Below the pieces are notes generated by a model, which was not told where the DNA came from, did not search any database, and worked only from the letters and a program-made list of their open reading frames with translations. Below are positions 45,736 to 56,230 of a DNA stretch of 64,000 nucleotides, piece by piece. The translations under genes and the position numbers were made by a program. The stretch is from Sorghum bicolor (lineage: Eukaryota > Streptophyta > Magnoliopsida > Poales > Poaceae). Numbering within the stretch: the first letter of the stretch is position 1; each line of letters opens with the position of its first letter. The DNA is taken from positions 558,001 through 622,000 of the forward strand of contig NC_012872.2 of assembly GCF_000003195.3 (NCBI RefSeq). Direction: 5' to 3'.

Positions 45736-46678
45736 GCCTGGCGCGGTGCCTCGCGGGCAACTCTGTGTACGTGCACGGCCAGCGCGTGGGGCAGTGTGGA
45801 AGCGTGGCGAGTGGCTGTTCGGCGTGGGCACAGGGCACAAGACACAGCGAGCGGGCGGCCAACGCGGCCTCGCAGGCACGGCATGGGGCGAGCCGGCGAG
45901 CGCGCGAGGATGTCGCAGAGGGCTGCACTGCACGGTGAGCGAGCAGGCCACCGCGGACATGGGATGCAGCGAGCGCGCACTGCCATCGCGGAGGGCGGCG
46001 CGGCGAACGTGCGCAGTCGCCGAGGCTAGCTTGCGGCCAGCACGGTGGGAGGCATGTTGAGCGGTCGGCCGGCGTGGCCACATGATACGGTGAGCGTGTG
46101 GAGCTGATACGAGTCGACGGCCGTGCAGGGGAGTTCGTGTGAAAGAAGAAACAAGACACAGACCGTGAATTGATCTCCCACGTTGGATCTTGATTGGACG
46201 ATGGATAGCATAGGGGAAGTTACAACGTGACTTTGTGAAGCAAAGTCACTGAATCTGCATCCGACGGGGACGATGACGTCGCCGGGGCGCACCAAGAGGA
46301 TGACGTCGTCATCAGTGCGGCGGCCCAGGTGGTGCCGCCCCAGAAGGCCGTGGGAGGCAAACGGACGACCACGGACGCCCCGGAGGCATCGCGGAAAGCC
46401 CCGCGCTTGGCCTCCACATCATCACCCCCGGTTCAGGAGCCTCGCCAAGGTACCCTGGATACCGTTGTCGGGATGTTGAACAGACAAATGAGTCGTTCTG
46501 ACCACCTGGAGAACGAGCTCGAAATGGCCCGGCAGGAAGCCCACCGCCAGGGAGGAGCTGTTGAGCTTCAAGCACGACACTCGGAACGCATTTGAGCGTT
46601 CCAAAACCAAGATCAGCAGCTTGGAAGCCAAGAACAGGAGCCTGCGGTCTTCGTTGGAGGAATTCCGCGCCCACGATA

Positions 46679-47022
46679 GGCTCACGGAGGACAAGCATCA
46701 AGGTTGATTATTATTTTTTGTTTTCCTTCAGCTTCCTAGGCATTACACTAGGTTTTAAACTGTTTGTCATGTTCCAATTGGAAAATGAAGGTTATTACAA
46801 ATGTATGCATCTAAACTGGTTGTCATGTTTCAATTGTAGTTTATGCTTTCCTGTTTTTTTTTTTGACAACTCTGTTATTTTCTTTAATCTCAGCCCACGA
46901 AGAACCGGCCTCACCAAGCTGCCCACAAAGCCCTGTAGGCGGCCAACGCGGCGGAGCAGGAAGCCCAGCACGATGATATGTGGGGTGGCGTTGCTGCTCG
47001 CCTCCCTGTGTTGGGCTAGCCT
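46679..47022 (+). repeat. Duplicated 3' end of the fossil gene, copy 1
   Basis: Matches 52756-53097 throughout, including the intron (46703-46893) and the last exon. Copy 1 has TAG where copy 2 has CAG in the last exon. Confidence 0.85.
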
Positions 47023-47479
47023 CCACGAGGTTAATTGCTTCGCTCCCAATTTCCTTTCTTCTTAATACGCACATGGTTCGACCTATTCATTTTTGTACCG
47101 GCCACACTTCAGTTTCCAGCGATTTGTAACTCGGAGCAGACAGTGATAATTTCAGTGGAATGCAAGCACTAGGATATAGGAATCGTGGTGACAAAGATGG
47201 TCCTTTTTTTAAAATAAATTTCGCCATTCACGAACACTGTTGTCAGAATGACCCTGAATTTGTTGGATATGGCAGTTTAAGTATCAGAATTAGGAGTGCC
47301 TACTTACTCAGCAACCTTGCAGGCCTGAAAATATCCTAGCTTTGCAGTGAATTCTTCACCATCTTACCTTTTCACCGTTTTATGCTTCAGAGTTCTGTCG
47401 TACAGTGTGATGTCTCTCTAAATTAGTGCCTTGGTCATTGCAGGGATCAGTTCGTCGAAATAAGGTGGCCTCATTTGTG

Positions 47480-50400
47480 ATGGAAGGGCCACAAGGATCA
47501 AGCAATGTGACAAAACACAATAAAAGAAAGTCTCCTGTGCAGAGATGGAGGCCGGCTTCAACAGAAGCAGTTCCCCAGAAAGGTTTGTGCATGCACCCTG
47601 TTCGCATCCTGCATTCTTGTTGCACCTTGACGAAATGTCATCATTATTCACAATGCATTCAAGTATTCAACTTTCCTTGGAACAGAATTCCCAAAAACAT
47701 CACACATTTCAACCTTGCCTGCCCTAATTCTGATCTTTCACCTATATGCTATGGAGATACTTACCCTTTTCCAACAAACTTTTTTCAACATCTATATTAA
47801 GTGTTAAATTGTTCCTTTACATCGCCTTTTTTAATTTCTTCTCTTTCTTTCTTTCCTTCTAGTGTCTGTGGCGCACTACTGCCATTTCTGAACTTTTTGA
47901 TAATGACACACAATGCAGATGACATTACAGAGACATCAAATTCTGAAAGCAAGAAAATTATAGAGGTTTGCATAGCTTCTAGTGAGAGTTTGGCATCAGA
48001 TGGAACAACCAATGTTGTTGTTGAAGTTACCACCAACGATGCTTCATCGTCAAAATATAACTTAAGTTTGGAATACAGTTCAACTAAAGTAGTTATAGAA
48101 GACAATGTGGAGGTATCTGGCTTCAATAAGGATCTAGTTGTATCCAATGTCTCCGGGACGTATTCCTCCTCTATTGAGGTGTGCCATTCACATTTGTCTA
48201 AGTAATCTGATTTTTTTACAATAACCACTTTTTGTTTTTTCTCTTCCCACTTAAATGAGTGATCTTTGCACCTACAGTGTTTGAGGAATGTTAATAGATC
48301 CAGTCGTTATGTTTCAGGTAGATGCTCCTTTGATACGCTTTGTGAAAGGAAAGGGGTAGGGATCTCTTGATATGTTTCACATCTGTACGGTGTACCAATC
48401 TTTGTTGGGGTAACACTTGGACTGTATCTCTGATCAGAATTTGTATTCCTTGGAATGTAGTGGGTCTACGCAGAAGCAGATTGAAGAGGGTGCTGGAGTT
48501 AAAATTATCTTCCCATCATCAAGGGTGGGGACTTCTGTTGGTATAGATATACTCATGCTTCTTCTTGAAATCATGTTTGATATGATAAGCTTGAAGTTAG
48601 TTTAAGAGCTAAGTATGTAATATTTTTCAGTCCTTGAAGGTAAAAGTGCTGAAGGTATTAGAAAAGCATCACAGATGATTGCAGATGTTCTTGAAGAGGT
48701 AGATATCCAATGTATACTTCTCCAATTGATGACTGACACATGTTTAGATTGTTTACTGAATCATTCTACATTTTAATTTACTGTCGTTTATTATGTGGAA
48801 AATTATTAATTTGCTATGTTTGCTTTTACATACAAATTTTGTGAGATTGACAACTCTTCTTATTTATAACGTCCATCATTAAATATACACGCTTAATGCT
48901 TTGCTACCTCGATAACATATAAAAATTACACGAGAGATCAACATATCTCACAACGTGTGCTGCAGAATTGTTAGTGCTGATTATCAAATGCATCGCATAG
49001 AAAGTGAAAACTGCTGCCTACTGTGCATTAGCTGTTACTCCCTCCGTCTCAAAAAGAATGCAATTCTAGGCATGAATTTGGACAAGCATTTGTCCAGACT
49101 CATGCCTAGAATTTCATTCTTTTTGGGACAGAGTATTCATAATAGTTTCATGCTCATTTATATGCACATGGTTGTCAAAAGATACTTCTCTTGGAGGTAT
49201 TTGAATTCTTTGTTGCCATTCTGCAGCTAAAAAACATTTATTCACTGCAGATCACCTCTGCTTGTTTTCTCATTTTCCCAATTTTGTCATTCACTGGATC
49301 ATAATAGTTAGTCTATCCTTACCCTGTTTTTCAGGCTGTTAAAAGTCGACAGCTCGACTACTCTCATTTCATATCACTTCCATTGGCTCTCCGCCCATAT
49401 CTTGTCGAGAAACGGAACCACTTCCAGAGTTGAATCCTTGGGGAAGAAGACAGTGACAAAGATGAGAGCCGAAGAACATGTTTGAAACTTGGTCTCTAGC
49501 TTGGTGGGAATATCCAAAGAAACCACAAAGCACCATCTTAAACAAAATCTCTAGAAAGTTTTCCTTGTGATTAGGATTTGAAATATCACCTCTGTTCTAT
49601 GAATTTCTAAAATCTAAATTTAAATGTCTTGTTCCCTTCAGGCTTTGAGTTGTTTATTTGTCACCTGTAGATTTTGGCATTGACAAGTCAATATTTATCA
49701 AACCGAAAACATTTCACCTGACGGTTCTTATGTTGAAGTTGTGGAACAAGGATCGTATAGCTAAGGCCGCGGATGTGCTCCAGGTATTGTGATGATTCAC
49801 TGCTAACTACTAAGGAATGTATAGCCGATGTAACAGTAAGGAACTTAATGCACTGCTTCTTGGATGCAGTCAGTATCTACCAAAGTAAATGAAGCTTTGG
49901 AAAATCGACCTATCTCCATACAGCTTAGAGGTCTGGTGAGTTTCCTTTGGATCTGAAAATATGTCTTTCTGAGAGCCTATTTATTGACTAGTAATTGGAA
50001 GGAAAACATTGGGTTGAGAATCTGAACCAAAAAACAGCATATTCATTTCTGAACAATTTTCGACAGTCCACAGTATTTCTCTTTTGGTTTCCAGAGGGGG
50101 AATCTGATGTCTAAGCAATACTATATTTGCCTGTAATTTCAAAATACTTTTATTGGTTTAAACACATCTTTTGTAACCCTTGAAGTTCCAATGAAATTCA
50201 GACATGCATGAAAGGTTCTCCAGCTAAGGCTCGGGTGGTATATGCTCCAGTGCTGGAAGTTGGTGGCGAAGGGCGCCTAGCACGTGCTTGTAGTATCCTT
50301 TTGAATTTTGATGAAGTGATATTTGTTAAATACTGTGTCTACTTATTGTTAATCCTTTGGATTTTTTCTAGGAAGTGATCTGTGTATTTATTTGTACAGT

Positions 50401-51253
50401 ACAGGTCGCTATCAATATTGGTTTATTGTTGCGATAACATCTTATGCATATGTTTCACTTGACTAACTTGCACTTTATCAGAAGTCATAACTGATGCCTT
50501 TGTCAAGTCAGGTCTAGTTTTTGAAAGGGACGCAAGAGAACTTAAGGTGTGTAATTACTAATTAAATGGTTAAATACCTTCGTTTTGTTAAATGGTTAAA
50601 TACCTTTGTTTTGTTCTTTAGCCTTCTCATTTCTGGTGGTAGTATACATAACTTCTTTTTTCCCTAAGAGATTGTCAGTTATAGAGATTTAAGCGTGTTT
50701 GTATTTGCATAACGAACTCATAGTTAAATTGAATACAGCATACAAAACTTTTTGTTGTTGTTGTTGTTGTTGTTGTTCTGCTTTAATTGTGTTGCCCTTT
50801 TGCCACTGCAGTTGCACGCAACCGTAATGAACGTGCGGCATAGGAAGAGGTGCAAGCTATAACCCTTTTCCTTGTTATGACAGTAGAAATAAACGGAACC
50901 CATGGAAGGACTTGTTTGATGCCTGGGATATATTCAGGAAATACGGGAACGAGGACTGGGGCGAATATCCCATCCATGAGGTCCACCTTTCTCAGAGGTT
51001 CAAGTTTGACAAAAGTGGATACTACTATTGCTGCCCTTGCCTGCAGAGATGCACACAGAGTGAGATTTGTAGCTGTGATCATGTTTTAGGGTTGTTGCAT
51101 AATAATAATAATAATAATAATAATAAAACTGCTGTTCATGAGGCGTTTAACTTTGTTATCAGCGGTATGCCCTTAGGTCAGGTGTTACTGTGTATCAATT
51201 GTTTTGAATCACCGATGAGCAGGTGTATCTACTGTCTTGAGTCACCGATATGA
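47480..51253 (+). CDS. ASCC1: ASCC1-like protein: KH domain and 2H phosphoesterase
   Basis: Twelve coding exons: 47480-47582 (acceptor at 47443), 47919-48178, 48318-48355, 48461-48540, 48631-48698, 49335-49428, 49671-49783, 49870-49935, 50202-50292, 50482-50546, 50812-50849 and 50884-51253. Phases fit, giving about 461 residues. A KH fold (VDAPLIRFVKGKGG, QKQIEEGAGVKIIFP) is followed by the AKAP7/ligT-like 2H domain with both HxT motifs, FHLTV and LHATV. Human ASCC1 belongs to the ASC-1 complex used in transcription and alkylation repair; the plant role is inferred. Exon 6 reads TGA at 49431-49433 where relatives continue; a weak donor (GTTGAA at 49429) would splice it out in frame. The C-terminus after YYYCC is atypical and includes an eight-Asn run from an AAT repeat. 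The 5' UTR exon was not located. Confidence 0.75.
49038..49133. mobile_element. Short Stowaway MITE in an ASCC1 intron
   Basis: CTCCCTCCGTCTCAAAAAG to CTTTTTGGGACAGAG, 96 bp, TA on both sides. It folds almost entirely into one hairpin. Confidence 0.9.
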
Positions 51254-51989
51254 GCCATGTGTTGTCGTTGGATGGTGTTGTGTGATATGAGCAATGGCAA
51301 TGGTAGTGGGCTCCCTGTAGTTCGTGTTGAAGTGTTGGGTGGATGTGGAAGTGTGCATCACATCACTCTGAGACCCTCCTATCCTATATTCCGTCGTGCC
51401 CGCTCCCGCACCTCCATCGCTAGGATGCCAGTCACGAGGGCACGCATCAGAACAAAAAGTCACACAGCGACTCACCACCTGGCACGGAAACCACACACCT
51501 AGAAGCAGCTCCATGCCATTGTGCTCCCCGGCGCCCTCCTCAGCGGCGGCAGTGGACATCGGCTTGCCGCCCCGTGCAGTTACTGGTACCCACACGCGTG
51601 GCACTGAGAACGCCCTCCCCTCTGGATCCAGCTCCCGGCCCCGCTCCTACAGTAACCAAAATTGCTTAGGCCTTGTTTACTTCCACCCAAAAATCTAAAA
51701 TTTTTCAAGATTCTCCGTCACATCAAATCTTTAGACGCATGCATAGAGTATTAAATATAGATGAAAATAAAAACTAATTGCACTGTTTGATCGAAATTTA
51801 CGAGACGAATCTTTTGAGCCTAATTAGTCCATGATTGGATAATAATTTCCACAAACAAACGAAAGTGCTACAATGCCGGAAGTAAATACGGCCTTAGTCA
51901 ATGTCGACGACGGTGCTAAGGACATTGTGCAACGGCGGCAACCAGGCATAGTGAAGAGGATGTGCCCTCCACATGCTACACCACTCACC
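51254..51989. other. 3' flank of the ASCC1-like gene
   Basis: Contains the probable 3' UTR, a GC-rich stretch at 51400-51650 without a recognised product, and one MITE. Confidence 0.5.
51669..51893. mobile_element. Tourist-like MITE
   Basis: GGCCTTGTTTACTTCC to GGAAGTAAATACGGCC, 225 bp, TTA at 51666-51668 and 51894-51896. Confidence 0.85.
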
Positions 51990-52704
51990 ACCAAAGCAGA
52001 GCAATCACAGACTCACTACAATCAGTGGGCACGGAATGGGGCTGCGACATCTACGACCTCGTACATGTCCCAATTCATCAGACTTTGGACGCTCTTGGAG
52101 GACGTCCAGCTCGACCCTGACACACCAGATAGGATGGTCTGGCGTTGGACTCCGGACGGCTCATACTCTAGTGCCTCGGCTTACCGCGTTTTCTTCGAAG
52201 GCCGTGTCCCGATGCGTGGGGCCAAGGAATTGTGGGCCGTCCGCTGCCCGCACAAGGTCAAGTTCTTCTTCTGGATTGCTCTCCATGGCCGCCTGTGGAC
52301 AGCGGAACGCCGCAAGCGACATGGCCTCCTGGAATCCGACGACTGCGCCCTCAGCGACCAACACGCCGAGCACACCTATCACCTCCTTCTCTCCTGCCCC
52401 TACTCCAGGCAGGTCTGGTACGGTGTGCTTCATTGGGCCGGTCTCCCTACCGCTGGCATCACAGGGGCAAGAATCATTGCTTGACTGGTGGCTCCAGGCG
52501 TGGAGTGAAGTGCCGGGCGCGTTTCGTCGGGGTTTCGACTCCGCGACCCTACTAACGGCTTGGATGATTTGGAAAGAACGTAACAGGCGCACGTTTGATG
52601 CAATCTCTTCCACACCGGACCAGCTACTTCACAAAACCAAGGACGAGGCTGCCGAGTGGGTGGCAGCGGGGTTTCGAGACTTGATGATATTCAACACTGC
52701 CTAG
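51990..52704 (+). pseudogene. LINE reverse transcriptase C-terminal (zf-RVT) fragment
   Basis: The frame from about 51990 to 52470 reads DRMVWRWTPDGSYSSASAYR, KELWAVRCPHKVKFFFWIAL and HTYHLLLSCPYSRQVW, the zf-RVT domain (PF13966) that ends plant L1-type ORF2 proteins. The frame then shifts by one near 52467 and continues (AWMIWKERNRRTFD) to the stop at 52702. The RT and endonuclease parts are missing, so it is a 5'-truncated, frameshifted relic. Confidence 0.85.
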
Positions 52705-52748
52705 ACATTACACTAGGTTTCGAGACTTGATGATATTCAACACTGCCG
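52672..52748. repeat. 30-bp direct repeat at the LINE/duplication junction
   Basis: TTTCGAGACTTGATGATATT and the following ten bases occur at about 52672-52702 and again at 52718-52748, separated by GACATTACACTAGG. Confidence 0.85.
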
Positions 52749-52755
52749 AGTGGGT

Positions 52756-53097
52756 GGCTCACGGAGGACATGCATCAAGGTTGATTTTTTTTTTTTGTTT
52801 TCCTTCAGCTTCCTAGGCATTACACTAGGTTTTAAACTGTTTGTCATGTTTCAATTGGAAAATGAAGGTTATTACAAATGTATGCATCTAAACTGGTTGT
52901 CATGTTTCAATTGTAGTTTATGCTTTCCTGTTTTTTTTTGACAACTCTGTTATTTTCTGTAATCTCAGCCCACGAAGAAGCGGCCTCACCAAGCTGCCAA
53001 CAAAGCCCTGCAGGCGACCCACACGGCGGAGTATGAAGCCCAGCGCTTTAATATGTGGGGTGGCGTTGCCGCTCGCCTCCCTATGTTGGGCTAGCCT
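52756..53097 (+). repeat. Duplicated 3' end of the fossil gene, copy 2
   Basis: Copy of 46679-47022 with about 5% differences by eye. The last exon is open here up to TAG at 53092-53094. Confidence 0.85.
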
Positions 53098-53265
53098 TGA
53101 GCCCATGACCTGTGAGTATTTTAAGACTGTGTGCTAGTGGATGCATAAATGGTCTTCCTCTTAAACATGATGGCTACTTAGTTAAACTGTCTTGTTTTGG
53201 TGCTGCCATGAGCCGAGGAAATGAGTATATAGAAATAAAGAAGGCAAATGTTGGCCTGCACTTTA

Positions 53266-54168
53266 GGGCAGTCCCAATGATAGAAACCAAGTAGTTTCTA
53301 TAGCATAGGAAACCTCACCAAGAAACTACTCCTTTCCAACCCATGGTTTCTATAAATTTGTTCACATAAATAGCAACTTAAATGCAACAACAAACACAGG
53401 AGGATCAGCTGTGGCAAATATTTTTACAAACAACATGTGGCTTCACCAAACGTGTGTTCACCCACTGACAGTGTCTGATGTCTAATTCACTGGAGAGGAA
53501 ATGTCTATCGTCCAATTTTGAAATGAAAAGGAACACATCATGAATAATAGGGAAAGGAGAAAGTAACATGCTCTTGCTCGAGGATTTTTGCGTGGACAGA
53601 ACTATGAGAAAGAACGCTCGTAAGCAAAGAGAGTCATTGCGCAGCAGGCAAGCGTCCGAGCAGCGAGCGTGCGCAGCAGCAGTGAGCCACGCCGGAGCAG
53701 GCAAGCGCCCGAGTAGCGAGCGCGCGCGGCAGCAGCAAACCACGGTGGAGCAACAAACGTGCGGCAGCAGCAAGCCGCGGCGGAGCAAGGGCCCGAGCAG
53801 TGAGCGGCAGCAGCGGGCCATGCCGGAGCAGCAAGCGCGCGGCGGCAGCGAGCTATGCCGGAGCAGAAAGCACCTGAGGAGCGAGCGTGTGGGTAGCAGC
53901 AAGCACGCAAGGGGAAGCTCGTCAGGCGACGGTGGCGCACAGGATCTAGAAGCAAGAGGATAGAAACGAGTAGAGTCTTCCCAACGGAATTTTACTGGTT
54001 TCTTCGTGTCTTGATTCCAGTGAAGACGTCGTGTCGTATAGAAGAAACCGTTTCATCAAAATCTCTTCTCTTTCTTCATTAATTCAATTGCCACGTCAGC
54101 ATTTTGCTTAGTTGGCAGTATAATAAATAGAGATAGAAACTATCATTAATATTCCATTGGGACTGCCC
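53266..54168. mobile_element. TTA-flanked DNA element (Harbinger-like) with GC-rich repetitive core
   Basis: Ends GGGCAGTCCCAATG and its inverse CATTGGGACTGCCC, with TTA at 53263-53265 and 54169-54171. Subterminal regions share TAGTTTCTAT tracts. The centre (about 53620-53950) is a GC-rich array of roughly 50-bp units built on CAGCAGCAAGC, CGGAGCAG and CGAGCAGCGAGCG. No transposase ORF; ORFs on both strands of the core are repeat-driven. Confidence 0.7.
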
Positions 54169-54171
54169 TTA

Positions 54172-55600
54172 GCATAGCAGGCTCAAGTATCCTGTGGAGG
54201 CCCCACTGAGTTTCTTTATCGTTTCCTCATAACCCAAATGTCATCTAGTAGCAGTCAAATATGTTTTCTCAAATTCCACAAGCAAACAACCTAGCTAGAG
54301 GGGCTGCACAGAAGGAGAGGATACTACCGGTTGCAGATGTTCTGTGTAACATTTGAACATCACCACTGGTTGGTTCAGTCAAGAGTTCTTCTCCATCTCC
54401 AGTAAAAACATAATCTCAGGTGCTTTATTTTGCTCTCTTTAATGCAAATAGCAACTGATGGACCAAGCCAATGTCAGAGCATATCACTGAATTGTGTCAA
54501 TTTGATAACATAGCTCAGGGTGACAACAGAGATTGAGATCACCCAATGCCCCTGAATAGAGTGTGGCAAAAATAATAATGCTTCTGGATTCTAACGACTG
54601 AACATATATCCATTTGAAAGCATATCACTGAGTGCAAAGAGAAATATTGGTAACACTATACTAAAAAGACAAATATGTCCATCTGTAAAAGAAAAATCTC
54701 ACAGAAATCAAGTAGAGACGCGGACATGGTACCCCAGTGGGCCGGTACCCATGCTGTTGTGGTTCGTCGATGTCTGCTTTGAGATTCGCAACGGCTGTTA
54801 ATGAGAAACAGGCGAATCAGATAGTTAGCGGTGCAGCGAGGTAATTAGGAGGTGAGGAGGGAAGCAGCGGTGTGCACGTAGCAGGTACTGGAGCGACACT
54901 GTTGCCTCGGATACCTTTGGGTCACATCAGTAACACTGTTCCTGACGGGTAGACATTTTTTTCCTCTGTTCTAGAGGTTTCTCGCGTGTACTCTACCCCA
55001 CTGCATTGATGCAGCTGCCGCACGCGTAGAACCCCGCTGCCCGCAGGGTGAGGTGCCTGGCGCAGGTTCTTCGGTTCTTCCGTTGTTGGTTGGAGGGCAT
55101 TGGCGTCGATCCAGGCAGGAGGTGAGTAATCAACAAGTATTATCTTCAGTATTCGTCGTCGTCGATTAGATTTAGTTTGCCTTGTGTGACCATTCAAACG
55201 GAATAAAAATAACTGCGGTTGCTCATTCAGACGGATTTCCATTTTTCTAGTTGCGAATCGGTCTCAGCTTCAACGGCTCCTCCAGCGAGGGTGGTAGAAT
55301 GGAGCAGGTGCAGCTGCCATAAAAGCCCGTGGGCAAAGAGCCGGGTCAAGGGCAGTCGGAACTTGCCACGCAGGGGCGTCGAACCACCGGTTCAAGGCAA
55401 CATCACAAGGTAACTGAAGATTCATTCTTCACCGACCCGAATCAGTTTTAGTTCTGCTGATTTGGGTTTAGCTTGCATAGGAACTATGCTTGTTCAAGCA
55501 AAAACTCAGTACTAGAGATTTTACTCAAGCTGCAACCAAAACTCCCCAATTATTATTTAAATGTTTTAGGTTGCCATATTAATTTGTTGCATTTTGTGTC
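54172..55600. other. No recognised gene
   Basis: Mixed AT-rich sequence to 54700, then GC-balanced sequence with short ORFs in several frames, none with a known family or clear codon bias. Confidence 0.4.
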
Positions 55601-55736
55601 TGCTCTTTGCATAAGTGGTGATGACAGATTCCCAATGCAGCCTGAAGGTTCATCATTCGACTCAGAAAATGGTGATGATAGTATTCCAATGCAGTCTTTT
55701 GATACTGATAAGTGTCCCTATGTTGAGTCTGATTAG
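55473..55736 (+). CDS. Possible exon of an unidentified acidic protein
   Basis: The last 40 codons (55619-55736) look coding: SGDDRFPMQPEGSSFDSEN and GDDSIPMQSFDTDK contain the repeated phrase GDD-x-x-PMQ. The sequence just downstream (55740-55890) also reads in one frame (EIKIALLTHISNIVSRTTDD) up to a GT donor. The family is not recognised. It may be part of a gene or gene fragment that continues towards 56200. Confidence 0.3.
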   Translation: MHRNYACSSKNSVLEILLKLQPKLPNYYLNVLGCHINLLHFVSALCISGDDRFPMQPEGSSFDSENGDDSIPMQSFDTDKCPYVESD

Positions 55737-56230
55737 TAGAAGAAATCAAGATTGCACTATTGACTCATATTAGCAATATTGTATCCAGAACTACTGATGA
55801 TAACAAGTACAGTGCAACTCAGGGTGCACATCTGAATCTGAATGAAGTGTGCAGAAAAAGGCTTGTGTTTTGGTCAATAAAATTCCAGGTATGTTCTGAA
55901 CATTAACGCTGTACTTTATCTCCTGTTATGCTTGCTTAGATGACATTAGAATTTTGTTAGACAATGTTATTCATGGCTTGAGCTTCCTTTTCATAAATAC
56001 CTTCTCTAGCTATTGTTGACACACTGGTTGCAAAGACCCGGGCATGGGAACAAGAACATGGCATATGGCATTGACCTATGACGTCGTTCCTCTTCTTGCA
56101 ATGCTGGATGAATACAAAACTCCAAGGCAAGAGAAGGAAGAAGAGAAGTGACAATGACGGTATTCTCAGTGTGCAAGCCAGCTGCTTCCTGTGACTGGTT
56201 CAGGAGCCACTATCTAACCACTTCACCTTT

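Larger units (their letters stand above)
44219..46262. mobile_element. Pack-MULE-like element, 2,044 bp
   Basis: Terminal inverted repeats of at least 45 bp begin GGAGCCAGATTAGGTGACTT at the left and, read inward from the right, GGATGCAGATTCAGTGACTT; both go on to a GTAACTT block. The 9-bp direct repeat GACGGGGAC at 44210-44218 and 46263-46271 is the Mutator target signature. The interior is GC-rich, encodes no transposase and contains a piece of an L-asparaginase gene. It inserted in an exon of the fossil transposon gene and was itself invaded by the 604-bp element at 44521. Confidence 0.75.
43019..47019 (+). pseudogene. Decayed 'putative gypsy type transposon' gene, split by a Pack-MULE
   Basis: Exons can be traced at 43019-43709, 43974-44218 joined to 46272-46702, and 46894-47019. 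The first encodes PPYSDFLLDVLRYYHIQLAHL, HLTPFSILSLSVFAHLC and then, one frame over, WYIHVPRR and WFFIQDLD, matching the PF04195-type domain of the antisense gene in the retrotransposon. Acidic and then coiled-coil exons follow, the same domain order. Disruptions are a frameshift near 43310-43330, a 2,044-bp insertion at 44219, a frameshift near 46548 and TAG at 46936-46938. A MITE body sits in the first intron (43745-43935). The frame on the two sides of the insertion is the same. No LTR or pol surrounds it, so it is a stand-alone relative or a solo remnant. Confidence 0.65.

Noticed and set aside
45547..46029. Full gene in the 160-codon ORF containing the asparaginase motif
   Set aside because: Only about 26 residues match; the rest is in competing frames and lies inside a transposon.
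53405..53955. Cys- and Leu-rich ORFs on the minus strand and Gln/Ser-rich ORF on the plus strand
   Set aside because: Produced by the GC-rich tandem array inside the TTA-flanked element.
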